From contig DASZXS010000086.1 of NCBI GenBank assembly GCA_035545735.1, positions 40,744-104,743 of the forward strand: a DNA stretch of 64,000 nt, given 5' to 3'. A program made the translations under genes and the position numbers. Shown piece by piece: positions 52,326 through 60,406 of the stretch. How positions within the stretch are numbered: the first letter of the stretch is position 1; the number at the start of each line of letters is the position of its first letter. This stretch comes from JAJYKC01 sp035545735. Its GTDB lineage: Bacteria; Acidobacteriota; Terriglobia; Bryobacterales; Bryobacteraceae. A model generated the notes under the pieces. That model ran no database searches, was not told the DNA's origin, and worked only from the letters and a program-made list of their open reading frames with translations.

Positions 52326-53807
52326 ATGCAGCCACAGTTCTATTTCCCGGGTAGGGAGGCCGAGCAACCCGGAGGGCGGATGCACCGCCACCAGCGGCAA
52401 GCGAACCGCGGTATCGCGGTTATTCTGGTGACCCTTCTCCTGATTGTCATCATTCCTCTGATTGGCCTCGCCATCGATGGAGGGACCATCTACTTTTTGA
52501 AGGGGCAGCTCCAGCAGGCGGTGGATGGCGCGGCGCTCTCCGGGGCGAGATCGCTGAGCTCCGGGCTCACGCTGAACGAACAGATCTCCAGTGCGACCAA
52601 TGCGTCGACGCAGTATTTTAAGGCTAACTACGGGGCCAATTACTGGGGTTCTTCCGTCACAAATCTGAACACGAATATCTACGATGATCCGAACAGCGCA
52701 CAAGTTCACCTGGTAGATGTCACCGCCACGGCGAGTGCGCCTCTGTACTTTCTGCGGCTGCTGGGCAAAACCACGGCGGTGATCGGTGCATCCGCCGAAG
52801 CGAAGCGGCGTGACGTGAACGTGATGATGGTGCTGGACCGCTCGTCCTCCATGGGATCGTCGATCAAGCCAATGGTTCAGGGAGCGACGCTTTTCGCCAA
52901 TTCCTTTGCGCCGGGGCGCGACACCGTCGGCGCGGTAATCTTCGGCGGCAACTACTACATCTATCCGCCCACGAAAGACTTTCAGCCGTCCTTGGTCACC
53001 GCGCTTAACAAGGTGACATCCTCCGGAAACACAGGAACGGCGCAAGCGCTTTGGCAGGCATACTCGGCGCTGGCGGGCCTGAATCAACCGGGAGCTCTGA
53101 ATGTGATCCTGTTTTTTACCGATGGACTTCCAAACGGAATCACGGTGGATCTATCGAAGCAGCCCTCGGGACTGGACAACCGGAGAAGCCCTACCACGTG
53201 CGGCACGGGGGCCTCGATGATTGGTTGGATTTCCCAGACGAGCGGCTTCGTAAACGACCCCGGGACAACCCACGGGATCTATAGCGCGACGGTGGCCAAT
53301 CCCTCGAATCCGTCGGACCCCAACGATGGAGCCAATAGCGAGTTGATCGCCAACCGGGTTGGATGCAATTTCGCGGGTAATCCTTCCAACATGTACAAGG
53401 ATTTCTTTTCGATGCCGTCCGCCGACATTTATGGGAACCAACTCAACCCGCCCGACTATTACAAGTCGCCGACGTACCCGCAGGCCACCGGGGTGGTGAG
53501 TTTGACCGGCATCAATCGAGCAACGCAAGTGGCGGCCGCTTCCTTCAACGCGGCCGACCAAGTGGCTAAACGCTGGCGCAAAGGGGAGATCAACGGCATC
53601 GTCCCGCTGGTGTATGCCATCAGCTTGTTGACGACTCCTTCCGAGCCCCCCGACCCGGTGTTCATGAAGCGAATTGCCAACACGACGGACAGCACGTTGT
53701 ACGATTCCTCGAAGCCTACCGGCCGGTCCATCGACACGACCGCAAATAATCAGCTTCAAAACGCATTTCTTCAGATTGCTTCGGAAATCCTGCGGCTAAA
53801 CAAATAG
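52326..53807 (+). CDS. tadG: TadG-like pilus protein with von Willebrand A domain
   Basis: A 493-aa protein with an N-terminal membrane helix (IAVILVTLLLIVIIPLIGLAI) and the TadG head (YFLKGQLQQAVDGAALSGARSL). A vWA domain follows from about residue 155: MMVLDRSSSMGSS is the MIDAS DxSxS motif. The C-terminal part includes DPNDGANSELIANRVGCN. It is thought to anchor or tip the pilus. ATG 52326 has GGAGGGAG; an alternative ATG at 52287 would overlap the preceding gene by 20 bases. Confidence 0.9.
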   Translation: MQPQFYFPGREAEQPGGRMHRHQRQANRGIAVILVTLLLIVIIPLIGLAIDGGTIYFLKGQLQQAVDGAALSGARSLSSGLTLNEQISSATNASTQYFKANYGANYWGSSVTNLNTNIYDDPNSAQVHLVDVTATASAPLYFLRLLGKTTAVIGASAEAKRRDVNVMMVLDRSSSMGSSIKPMVQGATLFANSFAPGRDTVGAVIFGGNYYIYPPTKDFQPSLVTALNKVTSSGNTGTAQALWQAYSALAGLNQPGALNVILFFTDGLPNGITVDLSKQPSGLDNRRSPTTCGTGASMIGWISQTSGFVNDPGTTHGIYSATVANPSNPSDPNDGANSELIANRVGCNFAGNPSNMYKDFFSMPSADIYGNQLNPPDYYKSPTYPQATGVVSLTGINRATQVAAASFNAADQVAKRWRKGEINGIVPLVYAISLLTTPSEPPDPVFMKRIANTTDSTLYDSSKPTGRSIDTTANNQLQNAFLQIASEILRLNK

Positions 53808-53866
53808 CGAATCCGGTCACGGCTCAAGCGAACCGCTGGAACGGAAGCCCTGCTACCCTGGGAGCG

Positions 53867-54688
53867 ATGTCCTTTGAGGGCCTTCGCGTCATCGCATTCG
53901 AGAGCCGCCGCGCCGTCGAGATTGCCGAGTTGATACGCCGCAAGCAAGGCGATCCGTTCGTCGCGCCCTCCATGCGCGAGGCTCCTCTCGACGATACCCA
54001 CGACGCATTTTTGTTCGCCGAACGCTTATTTGCCGGCGATTTCGACATGATGATTTTCCTCACCGGGGTGGGGACCCGCGCGTTAAATCAGGCCTTGTCG
54101 CAGCGCTACCAGGAAGACGAATTCGCCGCGTCACTGCGGAAGCTCGCCATTGTAGCGCGCGGCCCCAAGCCCGCCGCCGCGCTGCGCGAGATGCGCGTGC
54201 CGGTAACCGTCCTGGTGCCCGAGCCCAACACCTGGCGCGAAGTGCTTGCCGCCCTCGAAGGCCGCGCCGAAAAAAAGGTGGCGGTGCAGGAATACGGCAA
54301 GCCGAGTCCGGAGTTGATGGAAGGTCTAAAGAGGAGGGGCGCGCAGGTAACCGCGGTGCGGGTGTATCGCTGGGATTTGCCGGAAGATACGAATCCGCTG
54401 CGCGAAGCCGCGCGGCGTATTGCGCGCCGGGAGGCGGACGTCGCCCTGTTCACCACCTCCATCCAGGTAGCGCATCTGCTGCGGATCGCGCGCGAGGAAG
54501 ATATCGAAGACGACGTTTTGGCCGGCCTTTCCAGAATGGCCGTGGCGTCCATCGGCCCATCGACAACGGAAGCCCTGGAGGAGTTCGGCATATCGGCTGA
54601 CCTTCAACCGAGCCATCCGAAAATGGGCTTCCTGGTGCAGGAGACAGCCCTCCAGGCGGCGGAGATCCTCGATAAGAAGCGCTCCTAG
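53867..54688 (+). CDS. hemD: Uroporphyrinogen-III synthase
   Basis: A 273-aa HemD-fold protein that would close the ring of hydroxymethylbilane for heme and corrin synthesis. Two Rossmann-like halves are visible: LRVIAFESRR...MMIFLTGVGTRALNQAL and KVAVQEYGKPSPELMEGLKRRGAQVTAVRVYRWDLP...DVALFTTSIQVAHLLRI, and IGPSTTEALEEFGI near the end. The family is poorly conserved but the signature segments are convincing. It precedes the ATP synthase genes by five bases. Confidence 0.88.
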   Translation: MSFEGLRVIAFESRRAVEIAELIRRKQGDPFVAPSMREAPLDDTHDAFLFAERLFAGDFDMMIFLTGVGTRALNQALSQRYQEDEFAASLRKLAIVARGPKPAAALREMRVPVTVLVPEPNTWREVLAALEGRAEKKVAVQEYGKPSPELMEGLKRRGAQVTAVRVYRWDLPEDTNPLREAARRIARREADVALFTTSIQVAHLLRIAREEDIEDDVLAGLSRMAVASIGPSTTEALEEFGISADLQPSHPKMGFLVQETALQAAEILDKKRS

Positions 54689-54693
54689 CGAAT

Positions 54694-54909
54694 ATGCCGA
54701 AAGACGATAACAACCCTCTTCAGGCCTTCGGACGCTACGCCTATCTCGCGTTCCTGCTTCCGATGTCCACCTTTGTCGGATACGGCATCGGCTACCTGCT
54801 GGACAAGGCGTTCCACACGAATTTTCTGTACATCGTCTTCCTGATTCTGGGGATTGCCGCGGGCTTTATCGATCTGATTCGCACCATCAGCCGTGAATCC
54901 GGGCAATGA
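54694..54909 (+). CDS. AtpZ/AtpI-like small membrane protein
   Basis: A 71-aa protein with two membrane helices (AYLAFLLPMSTFVGYGIGYLLDKAF; LYIVFLILGIAAGFIDLI). The layout GYGIGYLLD...LGIAAGF matches the AtpZ / F0F1-ATPase subunit family (DUF3169/AtpI-like). Such proteins lead ATP synthase operons and help c-ring assembly or ion supply. It overlaps the next gene by four bases. Confidence 0.83.
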   Translation: MPKDDNNPLQAFGRYAYLAFLLPMSTFVGYGIGYLLDKAFHTNFLYIVFLILGIAAGFIDLIRTISRESGQ

Positions 54910-55292
54910 CGGCGCAAGACGAAGGAGACGGCTTTTACCGTAGCTCCCTGTCGCGGATCGGCGTGTGGATTATCGTGCTGGGCGTGAGCGGCACGCTGCT
55001 GTTTGGCATCCTCCGCGATCTGCATTCTGCGGGCGGTTTCCTGCTCGGAAGCGCGGCCTCCTGGCTGAGTTTCTGGCGCTGGCGCAAGCTGGTGGAACGG
55101 CTCAGCGGCACGCCCTCCAGGGGAGGGAGCGCCTGGGGGATGATCCTCCGGCTCGGGCTTTTCGCCGCGAGCGTCTATGTTATCCTAAAATACTTAGAAG
55201 TCAATCTCGTGACCGCCCTTCTAGGGCTACTCGCAGCAGCGGCCGCGGTTGTCTTCGAACTCGTCTATTTGCTTATCCGCCGGGGAGTCTGA
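54906..55292 (+). CDS. atpI: ATP synthase subunit I-like membrane protein
   Basis: A 128-aa protein with about four membrane helices (VWIIVLGVSGTLLFGIL, GGFLLGSAASWLSFWRW, LFAASVYVILKYL, LLGLLAAAAAVVFELVYLL). GSAASWLSFWRWRKLV is the typical ATP-synthase-I segment. It is a likely assembly factor of the c ring. The ATP synthase a subunit follows after ten bases. Confidence 0.83.
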   Translation: MTAQDEGDGFYRSSLSRIGVWIIVLGVSGTLLFGILRDLHSAGGFLLGSAASWLSFWRWRKLVERLSGTPSRGGSAWGMILRLGLFAASVYVILKYLEVNLVTALLGLLAAAAAVVFELVYLLIRRGV

Positions 55293-55302
55293 AGCTCGAA
55301 AT

Positions 55303-56037
55303 ATGCAGGAACACCAGATTTGGCTCACAGCACTGTTTAACCGCTATTTGAACTATGGCGCGCACATGGTGCTCAGCGCGGTGAATGTGCGCCACGATCC
55401 CTATTACCCGTGGGCCAACTGGCTGGTGATGGAACTCCTGGTGGTGTTCATCATCGTGGCGCTCTTCGCCATCCTCCGATCCCGGCTTTCGGCGCAAAAT
55501 CCGGGTAAACTTCAGCTCACCTTCGAAGCCATTCATTCCTTCCTTACCGACGAAACCAAGCAGGTCGTGGAACATCACGGCGACCGCTATCTTTCCTTCT
55601 TCGGCACAATTTTCATCTTTATCCTCTTCATGAACCTGATCGGACTGATTCCGGGCCTGGAATCGCCGACGATGTTCCCGATGGTTCCGTGCGGATGCGC
55701 GGTGGCGGTCTTCGTTTACTACAACTGGGTCGGAATCCGGGATGCGGGGCTGGTTAAGTACCTGGCCCATTTCGCCGGCCCGGTATGGTGGCTCGCTCCT
55801 CTGATGATTCCCATTGAGATCATCAGCCATCTGGCGCGCCCCCTTTCGCTCACGATCCGTCTGTTTGCGAACATGTTCGCGGGCGAACAGGTCACCATGG
55901 CGTTCATGAGCCTGATCGCGCTCGCGGTTCCCGCCATTTTCATGGGGCTGCATGTGTTTGTTGCGCTGCTTCAAGCCTATATTTTTGCGCTCATGGCCAT
56001 GATCTACGTCGGCGGCGCCGTGAGCGAGGAACACTAG
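55303..56037 (+). CDS. atpB: ATP synthase F0 subunit a
   Basis: A 244-aa stator subunit with about six helices. The essential Arg is in LSLTIRLFANMFAGEQV. Other signatures are FFGTIFIFILFMNLIGLIPG and the C-terminal FVALLQAYIFALMAMIYVGGAV. Start ATG 55303 is preferred over an upstream in-frame start that overlaps atpI. Only the membrane half of the enzyme is encoded here; b, delta, alpha, gamma, beta and epsilon are not in the window. Confidence 0.93.
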   Translation: MQEHQIWLTALFNRYLNYGAHMVLSAVNVRHDPYYPWANWLVMELLVVFIIVALFAILRSRLSAQNPGKLQLTFEAIHSFLTDETKQVVEHHGDRYLSFFGTIFIFILFMNLIGLIPGLESPTMFPMVPCGCAVAVFVYYNWVGIRDAGLVKYLAHFAGPVWWLAPLMIPIEIISHLARPLSLTIRLFANMFAGEQVTMAFMSLIALAVPAIFMGLHVFVALLQAYIFALMAMIYVGGAVSEEH

Positions 56038-56159
56038 TTCTTTCGTAATGGAGATTTATTTTTAGCGGCTTTATCGCTTCGCGAGCGTGAGCTCCCCATC
56101 CCCCAGGGTGGACGAGAACCACCTCCTCGCGAACACATTATTCCCAAGGAGAAGTACCC

Positions 56160-56468
56160 ATGAAGTTGAAGAATTTTCTGTTTCTCGCAGCGCTGTTTAT
56201 GATCGCTCTCCCGATGTTCGGGCAGGAAGCGGTCGCGAACGCAGGCAACCGGATCATCGACTGGAAGCCGGTGCTGGCCGGTATCGGCATGGCCATTGCC
56301 TCCGGTCTGTGCGGCCTGGCCCAGGGGAAAGCTGTCGCCGGCTCGGCTGAGGCGATGGCGCGGAATCCCGGAGCGATTCCGGCCATCCGGTTCGCGCTTA
56401 TTCTCGGACTGGTGCTGATCGAATCGCTGGCGCTGTATACCCTCGTCATCATTTTGATCGCGAAGTAA
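56160..56468 (+). CDS. atpE: ATP synthase F0 subunit c with signal peptide and sodium-type ligands
   Basis: A 102-aa proteolipid, longer than usual (about 75-90) because of an N-terminal signal-like segment (residues 1-21, MKLKNFLFLAALFMIALPMF). Two helices follow; the ion-binding Glu88 is in LIESLALYTLVIIL. Gln55 (GLAQGKA), Glu88, Ser89 and Tyr93 match the spacing of the sodium-binding site of Ilyobacter subunit c (Gln32, Glu65, Ser66, Tyr70). AAGGAG precedes ATG 56160. The leader 56038-56159 is rich in small hairpins (for example GGTGG/CCACC). Confidence 0.9.
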   Translation: MKLKNFLFLAALFMIALPMFGQEAVANAGNRIIDWKPVLAGIGMAIASGLCGLAQGKAVAGSAEAMARNPGAIPAIRFALILGLVLIESLALYTLVIILIAK

Positions 56469-56480
56469 GAAGCGAAATCA

Positions 56481-56508
56481 CCGGGCGCGGCGTTCCAACC
56501 GCGCCCGG
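56481..56508 (+). terminator. Strong hairpin after atpE
   Basis: CCGGGCGCGG and CCGCGCCCGG form a perfect 10-bp GC stem with an 8-nt loop, 12 bases after the atpE stop. No T-tract follows and the next ATG is ten bases on, so it may be an mRNA 3'-end protector more than a terminator. Confidence 0.55.
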
Positions 56509-56517
56509 AACCCTCCC

Positions 56518-57402
56518 ATGAAACTGCAAGGTATCTTCCCCGCCGTTGCCACGCCTTTCAATCACGAAGGCGACATCTGGAAAGCAAAAGTCGAACACAA
56601 CATCAGCAAGTGGAACGCGATGAACCTCGCGGGCTATGTGATCACCGGGTCCACGGGCGAAAGCGTGCTGCTGAGCGCGGCGGAACGCGTTCAACTTTGG
56701 GAATGGGCGGCGCAATATGCCGCGCCGGAGAAAATTCTGATCGCGGGCACGGCGTCGGAGAGCGCGCGGGAAACCGTGCAGCTTGCCAACCAGGCGGCGA
56801 GCCTAGGCTATAAAGCCGCCCTGGTGCTAACGCCGCACTATTACAAAGCTTCGTTCAACAACGCCGCGGCGCAGCGGCTCTTCTACGGGGCGGTTGCCGA
56901 CCAGTCCAAGATTCCGATCCTGCTCTACAACCTGCCGCAGTGCACGGGCCTTGACTTAGCGGCGGACGCGGTCGCGGAACTCTCGTACCACCCCAATATC
57001 GCCGGCATTAAGGATAGCTCGGGCGACATCGGCAAGATGGTCCGGATGGTGCGCGAGGTGAAGCCCGGCTTCGCCGTCCTGACGGGAAATAGCGCCACTC
57101 TGGCGCCCGCGCTTGCCGTGGGCGCAACGGGAGCCATCCTCGCCATCGCCAACGCCGTGCCCTACGCCTGCATCTCGATCTGGGAAGCGCACCGGACGCG
57201 CGAGCCCGAAGCCGCGCTCGACTGGCAGGGGCGCATCGAAAAACCCTCCCGGATCGCCGGCGGGAAATACGGGATCCCCGGGATCAAGCACGCGATGGAC
57301 CTGATGGGCTACTACGGCGGACCTCCCCGGCTTCCCTTTATTCCACCGTCGCCGCAGGCGAAAAAGGAAATAGAAGAAGCTTTCACCGACCTCCGCGGTT
57401 AG
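56518..57402 (+). CDS. DapA/HOGA-type lyase (dihydrodipicolinate synthase family)
   Basis: A 294-aa class I aldolase of the DHDPS/NAL family, forming a Schiff base. Motifs: IFPAVATPF, VITGSTGESVLLS, ILLYNLPQCTGL (catalytic Tyr) and IAGIKDSSGD (Schiff-base Lys). Some features (start MKLQGIFPAVATPF, GSTGE) are close to 4-hydroxy-2-oxoglutarate aldolase rather than true DapA. No Shine-Dalgarno is visible before ATG 56518, and a strong hairpin ends ten bases before it. The neighbours do not reveal a pathway. Confidence 0.87.
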   Translation: MKLQGIFPAVATPFNHEGDIWKAKVEHNISKWNAMNLAGYVITGSTGESVLLSAAERVQLWEWAAQYAAPEKILIAGTASESARETVQLANQAASLGYKAALVLTPHYYKASFNNAAAQRLFYGAVADQSKIPILLYNLPQCTGLDLAADAVAELSYHPNIAGIKDSSGDIGKMVRMVREVKPGFAVLTGNSATLAPALAVGATGAILAIANAVPYACISIWEAHRTREPEAALDWQGRIEKPSRIAGGKYGIPGIKHAMDLMGYYGGPPRLPFIPPSPQAKKEIEEAFTDLRG

Positions 57403-57435
57403 GCTGCCCGGTCTGGCGGCCGCTAAAATGAAGGC

Positions 57436-58356
57436 ATGGGTGCGATTTGGCTGGCCGCTGTTGCTTTGTCCTTCACCGGATGGCTGGCGCAGACGGTCAA
57501 TCTCCAGCCCGCGACGGCGGAGCCAACGGCCGCGGCGACAGCAAAGCCTACCGGTCCGCTCGATTGGGTTTGCCCAATGGATCGCGACGTCCGCTCCGAC
57601 CAACCGGGCGTTTGCCCGCGCTGCGGCATGACGTTAGTGCTCGGTATTCCCGACGAAGCGGAGTATCCGATGACGCTGAGTTTCTCTCCGAAACTGATCC
57701 GTGCGGGGCAGAAAGAGCGCCTGCTGTTCCAGATCCACGACCCCAAAACCGGCAAACAGGTGGATCGATTCCAGGTGGTCCACGAAAAGCTCTTTCACAT
57801 GTTCATGGTGAGCCAGGATTTGAGCTATTTTCTGCATGACCATCCGGTGGAGGAGCCCGGCGGCGCGTTCCACTTCGATGCGGTGTTCCCCAAGCCGGGG
57901 ATGTACCGGGTTGTCGCGGATGTTTACCCCGAAGGGGGCACGCCGCAACTCATCGCGCGCACGGTAATCGTTCCGGAAACCGACCGGTCTCTCCCTCCGC
58001 TCGCGCCCGCGAAACTGGCGCCTTCCCTGGGGCCGCAGCACGCCGCCAACATAGATGTGGAGCTGACCACGGAGCCGTCGAAGCCGATCGCGGGCATGAA
58101 GACGCTATTATTTTTCAAGATTAAGCCGGCCGAGGGGCTGGAGAAATATCTCGGGGCGTGGGGGCACATGCTAGCGGCGAGCGACGACCTGGTAGACATG
58201 ATTCACACACACCCGTTTCTCACCTACGGCGGCGACCAGATCCAGTTCAACCTGATATTTCCGCGGGCTCGCACCTACCGGATTTGGGTGCAATTTCAGC
58301 GAAAAGGCGTGGTAAATACGGTGGAATTTACCGTGCCGGTTGCCGATCTCGACTAA
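57436..58356 (+). CDS. Exported protein with heavy-metal-binding domain
   Basis: A 306-aa protein. After a signal peptide (to about residue 30) comes a YHS-like heavy-metal-binding domain: WVCPMDRDV...QPGVCPRCGMTLV (about residues 44-68), as found in copper-export systems. The rest has two beta-rich, His/Met-rich parts (KLFHMFMVSQDLSYFLHDHP; GHMLAASDDLVDMIHTHPF) like cupredoxin/FixH-style copper proteins. A role in copper handling is inferred. The 3' end overlaps the convergent cytochrome gene by 29 bases. Confidence 0.78.
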   Translation: MGAIWLAAVALSFTGWLAQTVNLQPATAEPTAAATAKPTGPLDWVCPMDRDVRSDQPGVCPRCGMTLVLGIPDEAEYPMTLSFSPKLIRAGQKERLLFQIHDPKTGKQVDRFQVVHEKLFHMFMVSQDLSYFLHDHPVEEPGGAFHFDAVFPKPGMYRVVADVYPEGGTPQLIARTVIVPETDRSLPPLAPAKLAPSLGPQHAANIDVELTTEPSKPIAGMKTLLFFKIKPAEGLEKYLGAWGHMLAASDDLVDMIHTHPFLTYGGDQIQFNLIFPRARTYRIWVQFQRKGVVNTVEFTVPVADLD

Positions 58357-59080
58357 GCGAGGCCGACGCCGCTCGCTCCGTCACCAGGGCAATCGTTCCG
58401 GCGCTGGAGGGGCTGGTCCGGATTACCGCGCCCGGGGGAAGCTGCACGGGCTGCTTGTAGTAGTAAACCCGGTCGTACTTTGGCTGATAGTTGTAGAGCC
58501 AGAGAAGGGGCACGATCTCGCCGTCCGGACGCTCCGCTACCACTTGCACGGAACTCCCCTCCGGCATCGATTTAGCCCGGATCCCGGCTACGTTGAGCGC
58601 CCGGGTGAGCGCAAGACGCCCATCCACTATCACTTCACGGCCGGGCTGTTCCGGCTTCGCACGCACGAGGCCGGCCGGCTTTGGCGGCTTGGGGGCGAGT
58701 TTCGGATCGCCTTCCGGCGCGCCTCCTTCGACCCAATCGGCGATCAACTCGAGGGTGTCCTGCGTCAGACCACGGTCGTCCTTGAACTCGCCGAAGCCTT
58801 TTACCGCATTCCATGGCGGCATGCGCCGGTTCAGCGTCTCGTCCTTAATGGCCTTCGCCCACGGACGCGCGTCCTGATAGGTCATCAGCGAGAATGCCGC
58901 GCCTCCGTCATGGTGGCAGGACGCGCAGTGCGCGAAGACGATGCGGGACATTTCCCGGTTCCAGGTGACCTTGGTGGTGATGGGATCGTGCGCCCAGAGG
59001 CAGAACGCTCCGGGAAAAAGCGCCAATACGCACAGCCGCCGCCCGAGCCTTAGGCTGCAATATGGGGAAAAGCCCAGCAC
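58328..59080 (-). CDS. c-heme protein, single-domain relative of the following two
   Basis: A 250-aa secreted protein with a signal peptide (about residues 1-30). Heme motif CASCH (C52, C55, H56) is followed by SLMTYQDARPWAKAIKDETLNRRMPPW, the same segment as in the next two upstream genes. After TQDTLELIADWVEGGAPEGD the protein diverges and lacks the copper-monooxygenase histidines, with a short beta domain (EIVPLLWLYNYQPKYDRVYYYK). It belongs to the same operon and may work with them. Confidence 0.8.
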   Translation of the reverse strand: MLGFSPYCSLRLGRRLCVLALFPGAFCLWAHDPITTKVTWNREMSRIVFAHCASCHHDGGAAFSLMTYQDARPWAKAIKDETLNRRMPPWNAVKGFGEFKDDRGLTQDTLELIADWVEGGAPEGDPKLAPKPPKPAGLVRAKPEQPGREVIVDGRLALTRALNVAGIRAKSMPEGSSVQVVAERPDGEIVPLLWLYNYQPKYDRVYYYKQPVQLPPGAVIRTSPSSAGTIALVTERAASASLSRDRQPAR

Positions 59081-60382
59081 TTAATCGCTGGCGGCCGCCT
59101 TCTTGTTTTTGTCCGTGAACAGTGCCATGGGACTCACGTTCCGCGGGAACGCTACATCAAACCAGCCTATCATCATCTCTTCCCACGTTTGGTCGCCCCA
59201 CCTGACTTCCTTGGTGGGATCGGGGTTGTAGGGGTTATTGGCGGAGTTGTCGAAGTGAGCGACGCAATCGATCCGTGTTCCGGCCGGCAGCGGCAGGGGA
59301 TCCTGCAGGTAATAGAAGAGCTGCCAGTGGAAATCAAAGCGCGGCACCTGAAGGATTTCATCCTTCCTGCCATCGGGATAGGCCAGCGTATATTTGAAGT
59401 CCTTCCCGCGGAGGTGCATGTGCGGCATGACCGCGATCAACCGGACGTCGTGATGGAGCGTGAAATCCGACGTGACCTCGGTGTTTGGGTCGCCCGGCGG
59501 AATGACAAAGCGCGAATTGATGGCCGAAAGGGTCATTTCGCGCTCCGCGGGCGGCGCCTTGGCGAGCACGATGCCCACCTTGGTCTGATCCAAAGTGGGC
59601 TTGCCATTCGGCGTGTAGTGAAGCTGGAGGACGATATCCGTGCCGGCCGGCACCAGCTTGGCCGTTCCATCGGGAAGAATCGCCGGCGGGAGACCGGGGG
59701 CGTAACCGACCAGCAGCTCGGAAGGCTGCCCTTCCACTTTCCCTTTCTGCGATTTATCGGGAACGTAGAACTCACCCGGCTTGGCGTCGGCCAGCCACTT
59801 GGATCCGGGCGGCCGCAGAAACGCAATCACGTGATGCACCACCGAACGGTCGGTAGGGCGGACTTCCGCTTTCGTAACCCAGGTGTCTTTGGTGAAATGG
59901 GTCGGAATCACCATGTAGGTGTACTCCACGGTCCCTGATTCCGGCACCGGGTAGGGTTTGGCAAGCTGAAAAACCAGGTCCGGCTCTCCGATTCCCCAAC
60001 CTTCCACCCATTTTCTGGGGGGAGGGGCATCCTTCTCCTCGCCCGCGGGCGAGCCATGATCGGCCCAGGAAACGAGGGTATGAATGTCCGCATCGCTCAG
60101 ATGCCGGTCATTGGCGAACTTTCCGTAATGCGGGTCAGCCGGCCATGGCGGCATTTTGCGGGTAGCCACCGCCGACTTGATGGCCTTGGCCCATGGGCGC
60201 ACATTGTCGTAAGTGAACAGGGGCATGGGTCCGATTTCGCCCGGCCGGTGGCATTCCTGACAGTGATTTTGCAAAACGGGCAGAACGTCCTTGTAGAACG
60301 TCACGCTACCGTTTGTGGAACCGGTCGCGGCAAACGCGGAGGCCGCGCCCAGCAGAGCGAGAATCAGACTCCCGAACTTCAT
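59081..60382 (-). CDS. c-heme domain fused to copper monooxygenase-like domain, copy 1
   Basis: A 433-aa secreted protein. Heme motif CQECH (C41, C44, H45), then PWAKAIKSAVATRKMPPWPADPHYG. The C-terminal domain carries the histidine set of peptidylglycine/dopamine monooxygenases: His182-His183 (VVHHVIAF), His254 (LQLHYTPNGK), His320-x-His322 (MPHMHLRGKDF), and a possible Met ligand in WEEMMIGWFDV. This matches the two type II copper sites. The two domains probably exchange electrons. The gene lies 24 bases after its paralogue. Confidence 0.87.
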   Translation of the reverse strand: MKFGSLILALLGAASAFAATGSTNGSVTFYKDVLPVLQNHCQECHRPGEIGPMPLFTYDNVRPWAKAIKSAVATRKMPPWPADPHYGKFANDRHLSDADIHTLVSWADHGSPAGEEKDAPPPRKWVEGWGIGEPDLVFQLAKPYPVPESGTVEYTYMVIPTHFTKDTWVTKAEVRPTDRSVVHHVIAFLRPPGSKWLADAKPGEFYVPDKSQKGKVEGQPSELLVGYAPGLPPAILPDGTAKLVPAGTDIVLQLHYTPNGKPTLDQTKVGIVLAKAPPAEREMTLSAINSRFVIPPGDPNTEVTSDFTLHHDVRLIAVMPHMHLRGKDFKYTLAYPDGRKDEILQVPRFDFHWQLFYYLQDPLPLPAGTRIDCVAHFDNSANNPYNPDPTKEVRWGDQTWEEMMIGWFDVAFPRNVSPMALFTDKNKKAAASD

Positions 60383-60406
60383 CGGTTGCTTCTCCTATCG
60401 GACGCC

